A stretch of DNA of 64,000 nucleotides from the NCBI RefSeq assembly GCF_014489635.1, contig NZ_CP060828.1:4812001-4876000 (forward strand). The letters run 5' to 3'. Shown here in pieces: positions 14,871 to 22,957 of this stretch. Numbering within the stretch: position 1 is the first letter of the stretch; every line of letters begins with the position of its first letter. The translations under genes were made by a program, and so were the position numbers. Source of the DNA: Streptomyces roseirectus. GTDB taxonomy: Bacteria; Actinomycetota; Actinomycetes; Streptomycetales; Streptomycetaceae. The notes beneath the pieces are model-generated. The model saw nothing but the letters and a program-made list of their open reading frames with translations, was not told the DNA's origin and ran no database searches.

Positions 14871-15698
14871 ATGGGAGCGAAGAGGCCCCGGCGTAATGCC
14901 ACGGCACACAAGATGGTCGGCTCCGCGCTGGCCGCCCTCCGGCTGAAGGCCGGGTACACGCAGGAGAGGCTAGCTCAGGAGTTCGGTATCAGTCTGGGCA
15001 GCTTGACGTCGTATGAGCAAGGGAGGCGGCCACTTCCGCTGGAGATCGCGGAAAAATTGGACGAGTTCCTGGGCACGGGTGGGGTGTTGGCGAGGTTGGT
15101 CAACCATCTGCCCGAGTCGGACCTGATCGCGTTGTGGGCGGAAGAGTTCCTTCGGGAAGTGATGCGGGCCCTCTTCATCTCGTGGTTCGAGGTGCATGTG
15201 ATTCCCGGCCTGCTTCAGACGGACAACTACGCCGACGCGATCTTCCGGTGCCGTCTACCGGCGTTCAGCGAGGAGAAGATCGCCGAGTCCGTGGCGGAAC
15301 GTGCCGAGCGCCGCGCGATCCTGTACCGGAAGGAGCCGCCAATCTCGACCTTCGTGATCTGGGAGCCCGCTCTGCGGATGCCAGTTGGAGGACGCGAGGT
15401 GTGGCTGGAGCAACTGCGGTACCTCCGCGAGTGCTGCGACCTTCCCAACTGCATCATCCAGGTCCTGCCGTTGAACCGGCCCGGTCATGCGGGTCTCGAC
15501 GGACCGTTCGTCCTGCTGGAGACGCCGGACCACGACCGGCTCGCCTACATGGACAACCAGAAGGGTAATCAGCTGATCTCGGATCTGGAGGACATCGCGA
15601 TCCTCACCCAGAGGTATGGGATGCTGCGTTCACAGGCCCTCAGCCCCGATGATACGAGGGCGCTGCTGGACCAGATTCTGGGAGAGCTAGAGCAATGA
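14871..15698 (+). CDS. XRE-family transcriptional regulator with DUF5753 domain
   Basis: About 275 residues; the start is taken at ATG 14871 with GGGAG upstream, but 14835 (GTG) or 14853 are possible. The helix-turn-helix is LAALRLKAGYTQERLAQEFG with LGSLTSYEQGRRPLPLEIAE. DUF5753 follows (FEVHVIPGLLQTDNYADAIF, FVIWEPALRMPVGG, CIIQVLPLNRPGHAG, LAYMDNQKGNQLI). It overlaps the DUF397 gene by ATGA and is divergent from an RsbW-like gene. Confidence 0.93.
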   Translation: MGAKRPRRNATAHKMVGSALAALRLKAGYTQERLAQEFGISLGSLTSYEQGRRPLPLEIAEKLDEFLGTGGVLARLVNHLPESDLIALWAEEFLREVMRALFISWFEVHVIPGLLQTDNYADAIFRCRLPAFSEEKIAESVAERAERRAILYRKEPPISTFVIWEPALRMPVGGREVWLEQLRYLRECCDLPNCIIQVLPLNRPGHAGLDGPFVLLETPDHDRLAYMDNQKGNQLISDLEDIAILTQRYGMLRSQALSPDDTRALLDQILGELEQ

Positions 15699-15946
15699 GC
15701 AACGCGGCACTTCGGTGGGTCAAGTCGAGCTACAGCAACCCGAACCAGGCTGACTGCGTCGAAATCGCTTGCAACTGGGTCAAGTCAAGCTACAGCAACC
15801 CCGATGGTGCCGCCTGCGTCGAGATCGCCGCCCACCCCTCCGCGATCCACATCCGCGACTCCAAGACCCCCGAAGCGCCGTACCTCACCATCACCCCCAC
15901 CACCTGGTCCGCGTTCCTGGCCACCGCGAGCTCACCCCTCCGCTAG
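15695..15946 (+). CDS. DUF397 protein with duplicated N-terminal motif
   Basis: 83 residues from ATG 15695 (ATGA overlap with the XRE gene). WVKSSYSNPNQADCVEIA is followed directly by WVKSSYSNPDGAACVEIA, then the normal IHIRDSKTPEA and WSAFLA end. The duplication is clear in the DNA at about 15717-15825. It converges with and overlaps the TetR gene by 15 bp. Confidence 0.9.
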   Translation: MSNAALRWVKSSYSNPNQADCVEIACNWVKSSYSNPDGAACVEIAAHPSAIHIRDSKTPEAPYLTITPTTWSAFLATASSPLR

Positions 15947-16510
15947 CCAGGGCCCCAGCGCCAGATCCACCAGCTCGATCACCCTGGCGTCCTCCAACAG
16001 TTCCCCCATCAGGAACCGCTGGAACACCAGCGGCCCCACGATCCGCGCGATGAGATCGCGGGCGTGGCACTCGACGCCGGCGCGCAACTCCCCCCGCTCC
16101 ACGCCGGCGGCGAGTGCCTGGGCGAAGTTCTCGTCCGCGTCGCCGAAGATCTGCTCGCGGATGGTCCGGGCCTCGGTGTCGTGTTCGGAGCGCTGGACGA
16201 TGGTCGTGAGGACGGAGACGGCTGAGGGCTTGTTGAGGCGGTTGATCAACTGGCCGAGCTGGCCGATGAGTTGGTCCCGGACGGGGCTGTCGTCGAACGT
16301 GAACATCGGGCGGACGTCGCCCGCGAGCGCGTCGATGAGGAGGGACTGCTGGTCCGGCCAGTGCCGGTAGACGGTGGCCCGCCCGATCCCCGCCCGCCGG
16401 GCGACCGCCGCGTGCGTGACCTTCTCCGGGCCGCCCTCGACGAGGAGTTCCGTCGCGGCGGTGAGCGCGGCGGCGCGGCTGCGCAGGGCACGGGGATCCT
16501 CGGGGAGCAC
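15932..16510 (-). CDS. TetR/AcrR-family transcriptional regulator
   Basis: 192 residues from GTG 16508-16510, preceded by AAAGAGGTG. The N-terminal helix-turn-helix is visible (ALTAATELLVEGGPEKVTHA, VARRAGIGRATVYRHWPDQQ), followed by an all-helical ligand domain ending with LVFQRFLMGELLEDARV. It probably represses a nearby or remote gene. It is divergent from the metalloprotease gene at 16714 across about 200 bp and may control it. Confidence 0.9.
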   Translation of the reverse strand: MLPEDPRALRSRAAALTAATELLVEGGPEKVTHAAVARRAGIGRATVYRHWPDQQSLLIDALAGDVRPMFTFDDSPVRDQLIGQLGQLINRLNKPSAVSVLTTIVQRSEHDTEARTIREQIFGDADENFAQALAAGVERGELRAGVECHARDLIARIVGPLVFQRFLMGELLEDARVIELVDLALGPWLAEG

Positions 16511-16713
16511 GGGACACCTCTTTCGGGGACGGCGATGCGCGGGACAGCGATGTGCGGGACGTCGACTTCCAGGACGTATTGACTCACACCGCCCGCACGC
16601 CCCGGTCCACGAGGACGATCCCCCGGACGGCGGCATACCAGGTGAGGGACCGTCACCCGCGAGGAACCCATCCGGCGTTCGAGCAAGGGGGGCGACCCTG
16701 AAAGGCAACCGCG

Positions 16714-18822
16714 TTGCGACGACCATCCAGACGACCATCCACCTGGGCCACGCCCACCGTCCTGGGCGCACTGGTACTGGGCCTCACCGGCTTCACCCCG
16801 CCCCAGCAGCCCGACCCGTACCCCCCGTACGACCAGAGAGCCACGGCCCTCCTCGCCCGCAACGTCCTGACCCCGGCCGACGACGAGGGCCCCGCCCCGG
16901 AGGACCCCGCCGACGCGGCCGAGGAACTGGGCCGTGACGTCGTCCGCACCCGCACCGCGAAGATCCGCCCCTCGGCGCTGGCCCCCCTGTGCGGCCCGGC
17001 GAAACCGGGGTTCGAGGCCCGTTTCCCGCTCTTCGAGGACGTCGTCGTCGAGGCCGTCGAGGAGGCGCGCACGGCGCACGGCGACCACGTGGTGTGGCAC
17101 GGCACGGTCAAGGGCACGGCGCCCTCGGGGGACCAGGACGTCGTCGTCACCCTGAAGGGCGGCTGCGACGCGTCCGGCGGGGACGAGACGCTGAGCGCCC
17201 ACTTCGTGCTCGGCGGCGAGCACTTCGCGATCGAACCGGCCGGCCCCGGCACGGTCCGCGTGCACCAGATCACGCCGCTGACCTCGGAGAACGACGCGTC
17301 TCCGGCGGCGCCGCGACACCGCGCGGGCAACGTGACGTACCGGACCGAGGGCCCGGCGGAGAGGTCCGCGCCCGGCTGCGACAGCACCATCCCCGTCGTC
17401 GACATCCTCGCCGCCTACAGCCCCCTCGCCCTCAAGGAGGCAGGCGGCGCCTCGCAGATCCGGGCCCAGATCGCGCGCGGTGTGTCCCTCACCAACGACG
17501 CGTTCGCCGACAGCGGGGCCAGGCTCCGCGCCCGGCTGGTCGGCATCGTGCCCATCTCGCTGCCGGCCGCGTACGACACCGTCTCCCCGAAGACGATCAC
17601 CGCGCTCGCCACCCCGGGCGACGGCATCGCCGACACCCTCCCGACACTGCGCACGCGGTACGGCGCCGACCAGGTGTCGACGGTCGTCGGCGGGCTCGCG
17701 GCGGGCGGCATCGGCTACGTCCCCGCCCCGCCGGGCCCCTCCTACGCGGACTGGGCCTACTCCGTCGTCGCCGAACAGGCCATCTGGCACTTCTCCTTCG
17801 GCCACGAGCTGGGCCACAACCTCGGCGCCTCGCACGACCGGACGACGGAGCCGCAGCAGCCGACGCGGCCCCTGGGCGCCAACGGGTACTTCCCGAAGTC
17901 CGGCGAGTGGTCGACGGTCATGGCGTACGAGTCGGGCTGCGAGACCGCCACGAAGGGTCCCTGCAACCGGATCAACCGCTTCTCCAACGCGGCCCAGACG
18001 TATCGGGGTGAACCCCTGGGGGTGGCCCTGAACAAGCCGCTGCCCTCGAACACGGCGGCCGTCTTCAACACGACGGGCCGCGCGGTCGCCGCCTACAACG
18101 CCCCGAAGACCCCGGCCGCCCTCTGCCCGGTCACCACGTCCGTCTCCCCGGCGGGCGGCGGCACGGTCACACCGGCCCAGGAAGGCCCGTACGCCCGAGG
18201 TATGACGACCGTCTTCACGGCCGCCCCCGCCAAGGGGTACGTCTTCTCCGGCTGGACCCTCGACGGCAAGGCGGCGGGCAGCGCGCCGCACCTCAACGTC
18301 GCGATGACCTCCGGCCACACCCTCAAGGCGACGTTCCGCAAGGGCACGACGCCGACCCGCAAGGTCGCGACGAGGACGACGGGCAAGGGCACGGTGAAGA
18401 AGGCCGCCAAGTCCCGCGCCTCCACCGAACTCGAAGGCACCGACCACCACTTCACGGCCGTCCCCGAGCCCGGCCACTCCTTCTCGCACTGGGTCCTCGA
18501 CGGCTCCTACGCCGGCAACCACGACGACATCGTCCTGCGCGTCGGCCAGCACGACTCCGAACTCACGGCCGTCTTCGAGAAACGCCAATACAACCTGGCG
18601 CTGAGTTCAAGGGGCCGCGGCACCATCTCCGCCTCCCGCCCCGCCCCCTACGGCGCCAGCGACACCGTCACGGTGACAGCCGTCCCCGCCCCCGGCTACG
18701 CCTTCCAGGACTGGCTCCTCGACGGCAAGCCCTACGGCGGCCGCGAACGCGCCACCAAGGCGCGGACGGCGGTGGAGATGCGGGGCCACCACCGATTGAC
18801 GGCGGTGTTCAGAAGACTCTGA
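16714..18822 (+). CDS. Secreted zinc metalloprotease (reprolysin/metzincin-like) with C-terminal InlB-type repeats
   Basis: 702 residues from TTG 16714 with a weak AAAGG. The basic N-terminus followed by TVLGALVLGLTGFT looks like a signal peptide. The central domain has the long metzincin zinc site HELGHNLGASHD near residue 366 and a Met-turn VMAYESG. The C-terminal 230 residues hold three repeats of the divergent InlB/Listeria-Bacteroides type (GYVFSGWTLDGK, HSFSHWVLDGSY, GYAFQDWLLDGK), likely for surface or substrate binding. The substrate is unknown. No close operon partner. Confidence 0.87.
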   Translation: MRRPSRRPSTWATPTVLGALVLGLTGFTPPQQPDPYPPYDQRATALLARNVLTPADDEGPAPEDPADAAEELGRDVVRTRTAKIRPSALAPLCGPAKPGFEARFPLFEDVVVEAVEEARTAHGDHVVWHGTVKGTAPSGDQDVVVTLKGGCDASGGDETLSAHFVLGGEHFAIEPAGPGTVRVHQITPLTSENDASPAAPRHRAGNVTYRTEGPAERSAPGCDSTIPVVDILAAYSPLALKEAGGASQIRAQIARGVSLTNDAFADSGARLRARLVGIVPISLPAAYDTVSPKTITALATPGDGIADTLPTLRTRYGADQVSTVVGGLAAGGIGYVPAPPGPSYADWAYSVVAEQAIWHFSFGHELGHNLGASHDRTTEPQQPTRPLGANGYFPKSGEWSTVMAYESGCETATKGPCNRINRFSNAAQTYRGEPLGVALNKPLPSNTAAVFNTTGRAVAAYNAPKTPAALCPVTTSVSPAGGGTVTPAQEGPYARGMTTVFTAAPAKGYVFSGWTLDGKAAGSAPHLNVAMTSGHTLKATFRKGTTPTRKVATRTTGKGTVKKAAKSRASTELEGTDHHFTAVPEPGHSFSHWVLDGSYAGNHDDIVLRVGQHDSELTAVFEKRQYNLALSSRGRGTISASRPAPYGASDTVTVTAVPAPGYAFQDWLLDGKPYGGRERATKARTAVEMRGHHRLTAVFRRL

Positions 18823-18839
18823 ACCCAGGAGGCTCTGCC

Positions 18840-19190
18840 CCGCAGGTATGAGCCTCAGGTGCCTAGCCCTAAGGGGCCTAGCCCTAGGGGGTCGAGCCTC
18901 GGGGGACACGGCACCTCGGGGACTGAGCCCCAGGGGACGAGCCTCGCGAGGGCCGCGGCACCTCGGGGACGAGCCCCGGGAGGACGAGCTTCGCGGGGGC
19001 CGCGGTACCTCAGGAAACGAGCCGTGGGGGGCGGCCGCTGCGCCCCAGGGGCCGAGCCTCGGGGTCGCAGCGCCCCGGGGGGCCGAACCCTAGGGGCTAA
19101 GCCTCGGGGACGAGCCTTAAGGGTCACCCCTCAGAGGTCACCCCTCATAGGCCGACCCTCAGGGATCCCCCCTCATGGGCCGACCCGACC
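18840..19190. repeat. GC-rich array of about 20 imperfect 13-16 bp palindromic repeats
   Basis: The gene-free stretch after the protease is built from repeated units close to CGAGCCTCGGGGA, with drifting variants such as CCTAGCCCTAGGGG, ACCTCGGGGAC, CACCCCTCAGAGG and CGACCCTCAGGGAT. Most units carry a CC-N2/3-GGGG half-palindrome. The order and spacing are irregular, and open frames across it are artefacts of composition. Possible roles are a complex terminator or a replication-slippage product. Confidence 0.75.
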
Positions 19191-19233
19191 GCGCCCGGCC
19201 GGAGCTGGTGTTCCGGCCGGGTGCGCGCGTCTG

Positions 19234-19644
19234 TCAGTCCTCCTCCCCGGCCCCCTCCCCGGCGGACGCCTGCCCGCCCCGCTCCCGCTCGACCCGCTCC
19301 TCCTCCGCCCGCTCCGCCGCGGCCGCCATGATCGCCGTCTCGTAGACGTCGACCACCTGCTCGACCGTGCGGTCGGTGCAGCGGGCGACCTCGGCGATGG
19401 CGGCGACGGCCCAGTTCGCGAGGGAGAGGGAGAAGGCGACCAACGCGTCGTCGCCGCGCCCCCGCTTGACGCCCAGGATGTAGGCGAGGTTGAGGTAGGG
19501 AACCATGTCGGGGTCGCCGACCTGCGCCGCGCTGGTGCGCACCATCTCGATGGTCGTCTGAGACGCCTCGCTCCGGAGCGGCAGCAACCTGTCCCGCTCC
19601 GCGTGCACCTCCGCCAGCATCCGCTGCCGCTGCTTCTTGTTCAC
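19234..19644 (-). CDS. Hypothetical helical protein, 136 aa
   Basis: Start at GTG 19642-19644 with TGAGGAGTGG upstream, which excludes the longer frame. The N-terminus is basic (VNKKQRQRMLAEVHAERDRL), the middle is helical and hydrophobic (LAYILGVKRGRGDDALVAF, LANWAVAAIAEVARCTD) and the tail is a Glu/Arg-rich low-complexity stretch. No known domain. It stands alone between the repeat array and an RHS remnant. Confidence 0.6.
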   Translation of the reverse strand: MNKKQRQRMLAEVHAERDRLLPLRSEASQTTIEMVRTSAAQVGDPDMVPYLNLAYILGVKRGRGDDALVAFSLSLANWAVAAIAEVARCTDRTVEQVVDVYETAIMAAAAERAEEERVERERGGQASAGEGAGEED

Positions 19645-19819
19645 GCCACTCCTCAGTCCGGCCGGTTTCCCTCCAACGTCCCCGAACCGGCCGGGCGTTA
19701 CATCCCCTTCGATACAACTATGCGATCTGTTGGACTGAGCAACGCCCCGAGGCACCACCCCTGAAGCACTACGCCTGACGTACTGCGGGCCCGATACCTC
19801 CCAGGTACCAGGCCCGAAA

Positions 19820-20284
19820 CGCACCCCCCTACAACAGCGCCTGGCGGCCGACGACGAGCACGTGGTGGAGGAGATCCGCTTCACCTGGGACCACCTCGAC
19901 GTCGTCCCCCTCGCCCAGACCGAACGCATCCTCACGGCCGACACCCGCCAGGCCGAGATCGACCGCCTGGTCCCGCGACAGCAACGCCTACACCCCCCTC
20001 AGCGGCTGCGACCCGCTGGGCCTCATGCCCAAGTACACGAAGGAGGAGAAGGCCCAGCAGCCCAGGGTGACCGGATGAGGAAGGCCGGCAACCACCATGC
20101 GGATTCCATGCACGGCTTCAGCGACGAACGGGTCCTGGAGATCTTCAAGAACCCGGACACGGTCTACCACTCGACGGCGGGCAGCGAAAGGCTGATCTTC
20201 CGGCAGGGGGAGGACATCGCGGTGGCGGAGGGCAGGATCCCGGCCAAGAACGGCTATATGGCTCCCGGAGTACAGATTCGATGA
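19820..20284 (+). pseudogene. RHS-repeat/polymorphic toxin C-terminal stub
   Basis: A plus frame with no start carries an RHS core pattern (VEEIRFTWDHLDVVPLAQTE, then ADTRQAEIDR). A second frame carries SNAYTPLSGCDPLGLMPKY, the conserved PLGL boundary that precedes variable toxin tips, and stops at about 20078. From an ATG overlapping that stop a third frame reads HGFSDERVLEIFKNPDTVYH and GSERLIFRQGEDIAV, resembling a small DUF4258/BECR-like toxin tip. The body of the RHS protein is absent and frame changes separate the pieces. Toxin identity is inference. Confidence 0.55.
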
Positions 20285-20297
20285 GGCGGCATTCACC

Positions 20298-21074
20298 ATG
20301 AGACTCACCCTCGACGGCGACTGGAATGCGACGGTGGCGGGCGAACCGCTGCTCAGCACCCCGCGCTTCGACTTCCCGGGCCAGTGCGTGCGCATCGCGG
20401 AGTACGCGGACGTGGAGGAATGGCAGCGCTTCCTCGTGGAGACCTTCGGCAGCGCGGAGTGGCTGTGGGACGCCCCCGACGAACTCCGGTTCGCCCCGGT
20501 CGGCCGGGAACTGGTCGGGGCCGGGTTCCGGTTGCCCTACAAATCCGCCGACGCCGAGTACTCCGCCCGCGTTCCCGCTCTGCCTCCCGTCCGCCCAGGA
20601 TGCCTTCGCGCGGAGGAGGCCCGGGACTTTCACATGGCGGTCACCACTGAACTCTGCCGCGCCCCCGGAGACACCGTACTCACCTGCCTGCGCGACCTCG
20701 ACGTCCTCGACGAACCACTGGACGCCCGCATCGGCATCGCCCCCGACGTCGCACTCCTCGTCCAGCACAGCACCGTCGTCGGCTGGAGCCTGACCGACCC
20801 GGCCCGGTACTTGACCACAGGGTTCGCCGCCCCGGACCCGGGCCCGCCCACCCCCGCCACCCGTCGGCTGCTCACCGCATGCCTGGACCTGGTCACCACA
20901 CCGCTCCTCGACGAGGTGCGGAACCGGAACCCAGCCGCCCTGGCCCGCCTCCGCACACTCGACGAGGCCCTGCGAACCCAGCGGGAGGACCGGCACCGAG
21001 CCGACGCCCTGCTCGCACTCATCAGCAACCTGGTCGAGGACTACACCGACCGGCCGACCGGACAGAAGCCGTGA
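20298..21074 (+). CDS. Hypothetical protein, possible immunity protein for the RHS toxin
   Basis: 258 residues from ATG 20298, 13 bp after the toxin-tip frame. It is acidic and soluble, rich in Trp and Leu, with FDFPGQCVRIAEYADVEEWQ near residue 28 and a helical C-terminus. Immunity genes typically follow RHS tips directly on the same strand, which fits this position. Length is above the usual 100-180 residues for immunity proteins and no known domain is recognised. Confidence 0.5.
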   Translation: MRLTLDGDWNATVAGEPLLSTPRFDFPGQCVRIAEYADVEEWQRFLVETFGSAEWLWDAPDELRFAPVGRELVGAGFRLPYKSADAEYSARVPALPPVRPGCLRAEEARDFHMAVTTELCRAPGDTVLTCLRDLDVLDEPLDARIGIAPDVALLVQHSTVVGWSLTDPARYLTTGFAAPDPGPPTPATRRLLTACLDLVTTPLLDEVRNRNPAALARLRTLDEALRTQREDRHRADALLALISNLVEDYTDRPTGQKP

Positions 21075-21130
21075 ACAACTCTCTCCAATGGGCACGAAAA
21101 TGCCCCCTGAACCCGCGTTTCCGCAGGTCA

Positions 21131-21194
21131 GAGGGCATTCAAAGATGTGGAGCCTAGGGGAGTCGAACCCGAGGCGGGGACGCCTCTGACCTGC
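21131..21194 (-). other. tRNA 3'-end fragment inside an inverted repeat (attachment-site scar)
   Basis: The minus strand reads GGTTCGACTCCCCT followed by AGGCTCCA (about 21149-21170), which is exactly a T-loop plus acceptor 3' strand of a tRNA, probably tRNA-Ala. The 5' T-stem does not pair and no anticodon arm follows, so it is not a functional tRNA. It is flanked by a 14-bp inverted repeat, CCGCAGGTCAGAGG and CCTCTGACCTGCGG. Integrases commonly use tRNA 3' ends, so this looks like an att remnant. Confidence 0.55.
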
Positions 21195-21454
21195 GGTTAT
21201 TCCAGAGAACCGGACATTGGCACCCTATTCAGCCCTGCTCGATCCGCCTCAGTCCCCATCGATCCAGGGCCGGTGCGCACGCGTGTGCACGCCTCCCAAG
21301 ATGATTGCAGCCGCGAAGCTCAGGCTTCCAACAATCCTACGTGCAGGGCGACTTGACTTATCACTGAAGATCCACTGCAAATCATGGCCCTCCAACTGGA
21401 AAAGCTCGAACGAATCCGCTGGCGACTGATTCTTCCTGCTCCACCTGAGCCGAC

Positions 21455-21610
21455 CTAGTGGACCAGGTAGTTAACCCCAGCCGCAACCAGCGTGGTCACG
21501 GCGGTTCCTGCGGCGAGCAGGAGGAGGTGGCCGATCACCCCCTTCGGATAGGCCGGACGGCAGGTACGGGACGGCCTTCGCCGGATGGGGTGGCGCGTAC
21601 GGTGATACAT
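21455..21610 (-). CDS. Small single-pass membrane protein, 51 aa
   Basis: ATG 21608-21610 is preceded by GGAGGGCTCC at ideal distance. The product has a very basic N-terminus (HRTRHPIRRRPSRTCR) and one C-terminal membrane helix (VIGHLLLLAAGTAVTTLVAA). This layout, positive inside with a short tail, is common among Streptomyces orphan small proteins. Divergent from the MerR-like gene at 21762. Confidence 0.6.
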   Translation of the reverse strand: MYHRTRHPIRRRPSRTCRPAYPKGVIGHLLLLAAGTAVTTLVAAGVNYLVH

Positions 21611-21761
21611 GGAGCCCTCCAGAGGGTGCCAGGCCCTCGTGCCGCCGACTTCGCGAGAGGGAGCGGCACGAGGGCGTTTCGGTTTCTCCCCCCTCACTCT
21701 GGACCGGCCCGGTGCATGAAGTCCCGCTCGCTCGCCTCGATCTCGGTGTAAGTTCCAGACC

Positions 21762-22673
21762 ATGACAAGCTGGGCGGACGAGTGGCCGGCCGGAACAGCC
21801 GACGCCCTGGTGGAGGACGTCCGCTCCCTCGGCGCCAAGGTCACTCCGAGAACGGTCACCGATTACGTCGAGGTCGGCCTTCTCTCGCCCCCTCTCTACC
21901 GAAAGACGACTCAGCGAGGGAGCGACCGCCGGATCTATCCACCGGAACAGCGCCGGCTGTTCTACGAACTCACTGCCGCCAAGCTCAGGTCTCCGATCAA
22001 GCGCGTACCGCACCGAACGATGATCCCGATCATCCTCTTCATGTGGTGCATGGATGACACCGTGATCCCCGACATCCAAGCCCGCAGGGCACTACGGGCT
22101 TGGGCACAAAACGCGGGTATCAACTCGCACCCCCACCGCAGGGACACGGCAAAGAAGGTCATCAAGCAGTTCGCGCACCCGCTCGCAACTACTGGGCAGC
22201 GTCGAATCGCACAGCAGTGGCTGCTCGAAGGGGAGTCGTCCAGGAAGCCGAACTTCGACGCCATCGCCGAGGCCCTGAGCAACATCGCCAGCCCATGGAG
22301 GTCTCGTGGGGTTCCGGAGATCATCCGTGGCATCGGCCCCGCAGACGCACCGGTCACCACCGATCAGGTCGTGGCGATGTGGGAATTCACCTTGCAGGTC
22401 ACTCAGAGCCTGGCGCTCGAAACCGTACCCGAGCACGTACTTCGACGTGCCCTGCAAGAGCACCGGCAGTACTGGCAGGAGTACCAGAACATCCGCCCGA
22501 AGTGGGAAGCCCAGGCTGGGGACATGGCAGACATTTTTGAACTGCCTACGAACCAAGAGCAAGCAGCACGCCAGCGAGTGAACGGATTCATCACGGTCCT
22601 CGGGAACACGCTTGACCTTGCAAGACCAGCCTTCACCCGTGCCGAGAAGCGTGCCAGAGCCCGGCTTCGCTGA
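21762..22673 (+). CDS. MerR-like N-terminal regulator, 303 aa
   Basis: ATG 21762. Residues about 20-65 read as a MerR-type winged helix (KVTPRTVTDYVEVGLLSPPL and GSDRRIYPPEQRRLFYEL). The rest is helical with no recognised ligand domain (TMIPIILFMWCMDDTVI; ALQEHRQYWQEYQNIR). GC is lower than the surrounding chromosome, consistent with acquired DNA. Targets unknown; the divergent small membrane gene is the obvious candidate. Confidence 0.7.
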   Translation: MTSWADEWPAGTADALVEDVRSLGAKVTPRTVTDYVEVGLLSPPLYRKTTQRGSDRRIYPPEQRRLFYELTAAKLRSPIKRVPHRTMIPIILFMWCMDDTVIPDIQARRALRAWAQNAGINSHPHRRDTAKKVIKQFAHPLATTGQRRIAQQWLLEGESSRKPNFDAIAEALSNIASPWRSRGVPEIIRGIGPADAPVTTDQVVAMWEFTLQVTQSLALETVPEHVLRRALQEHRQYWQEYQNIRPKWEAQAGDMADIFELPTNQEQAARQRVNGFITVLGNTLDLARPAFTRAEKRARARLR

Positions 22674-22957
22674 ACCTTACCTTCGGGCTGATCCTTGATG
22701 GTGGAGCACGCGTCCCGCCCCTACCTACGAGACACAGGACTCCACGACGTCGACGGTATCGGGAGGTAAGGCACATGCCTTTTAGGTCCTCTCGGCAACG
22801 CGACGGTTCGATGCGTGATGACGTTGGCCAGCAGGATAGCGACTCAGCGTTAGACACGAGTGAAGCCCTGGTAGGGACAGATCCGCGAAGAACATGTTCC
22901 GCGCAACCAGAGACTCCACTTATCGCATTTACAAGGGCGATCGTGCCGATCCGGGTA
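22674..22957. other. Gene-free 284 bp between MerR-like and HEPN-like genes
   Basis: Low-GC sequence lying between the tail ends of the plus-strand MerR-like and the minus-strand HEPN-like genes. No convincing hairpin or ORF with ribosome site was found. Confidence 0.35.

Noticed and set aside
18848..19764. Long plus-strand open frames over the repeat array
   Set aside because: They arise from the GC-rich repeat units and antisense of the 19234 gene; no ribosome site and low-complexity products.
21118..21194. Complete tRNA gene
   Set aside because: Only the T-loop and acceptor 3' strand are present; no anticodon arm or 5' acceptor strand pairs with it.
21147..21356. Open frame starting MEPRGVEPEAGTPLT on the plus strand
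   Set aside because: It is a translation of the tRNA 3'-end complement and the following repeat, a well-known false gene pattern; coding bias is absent.
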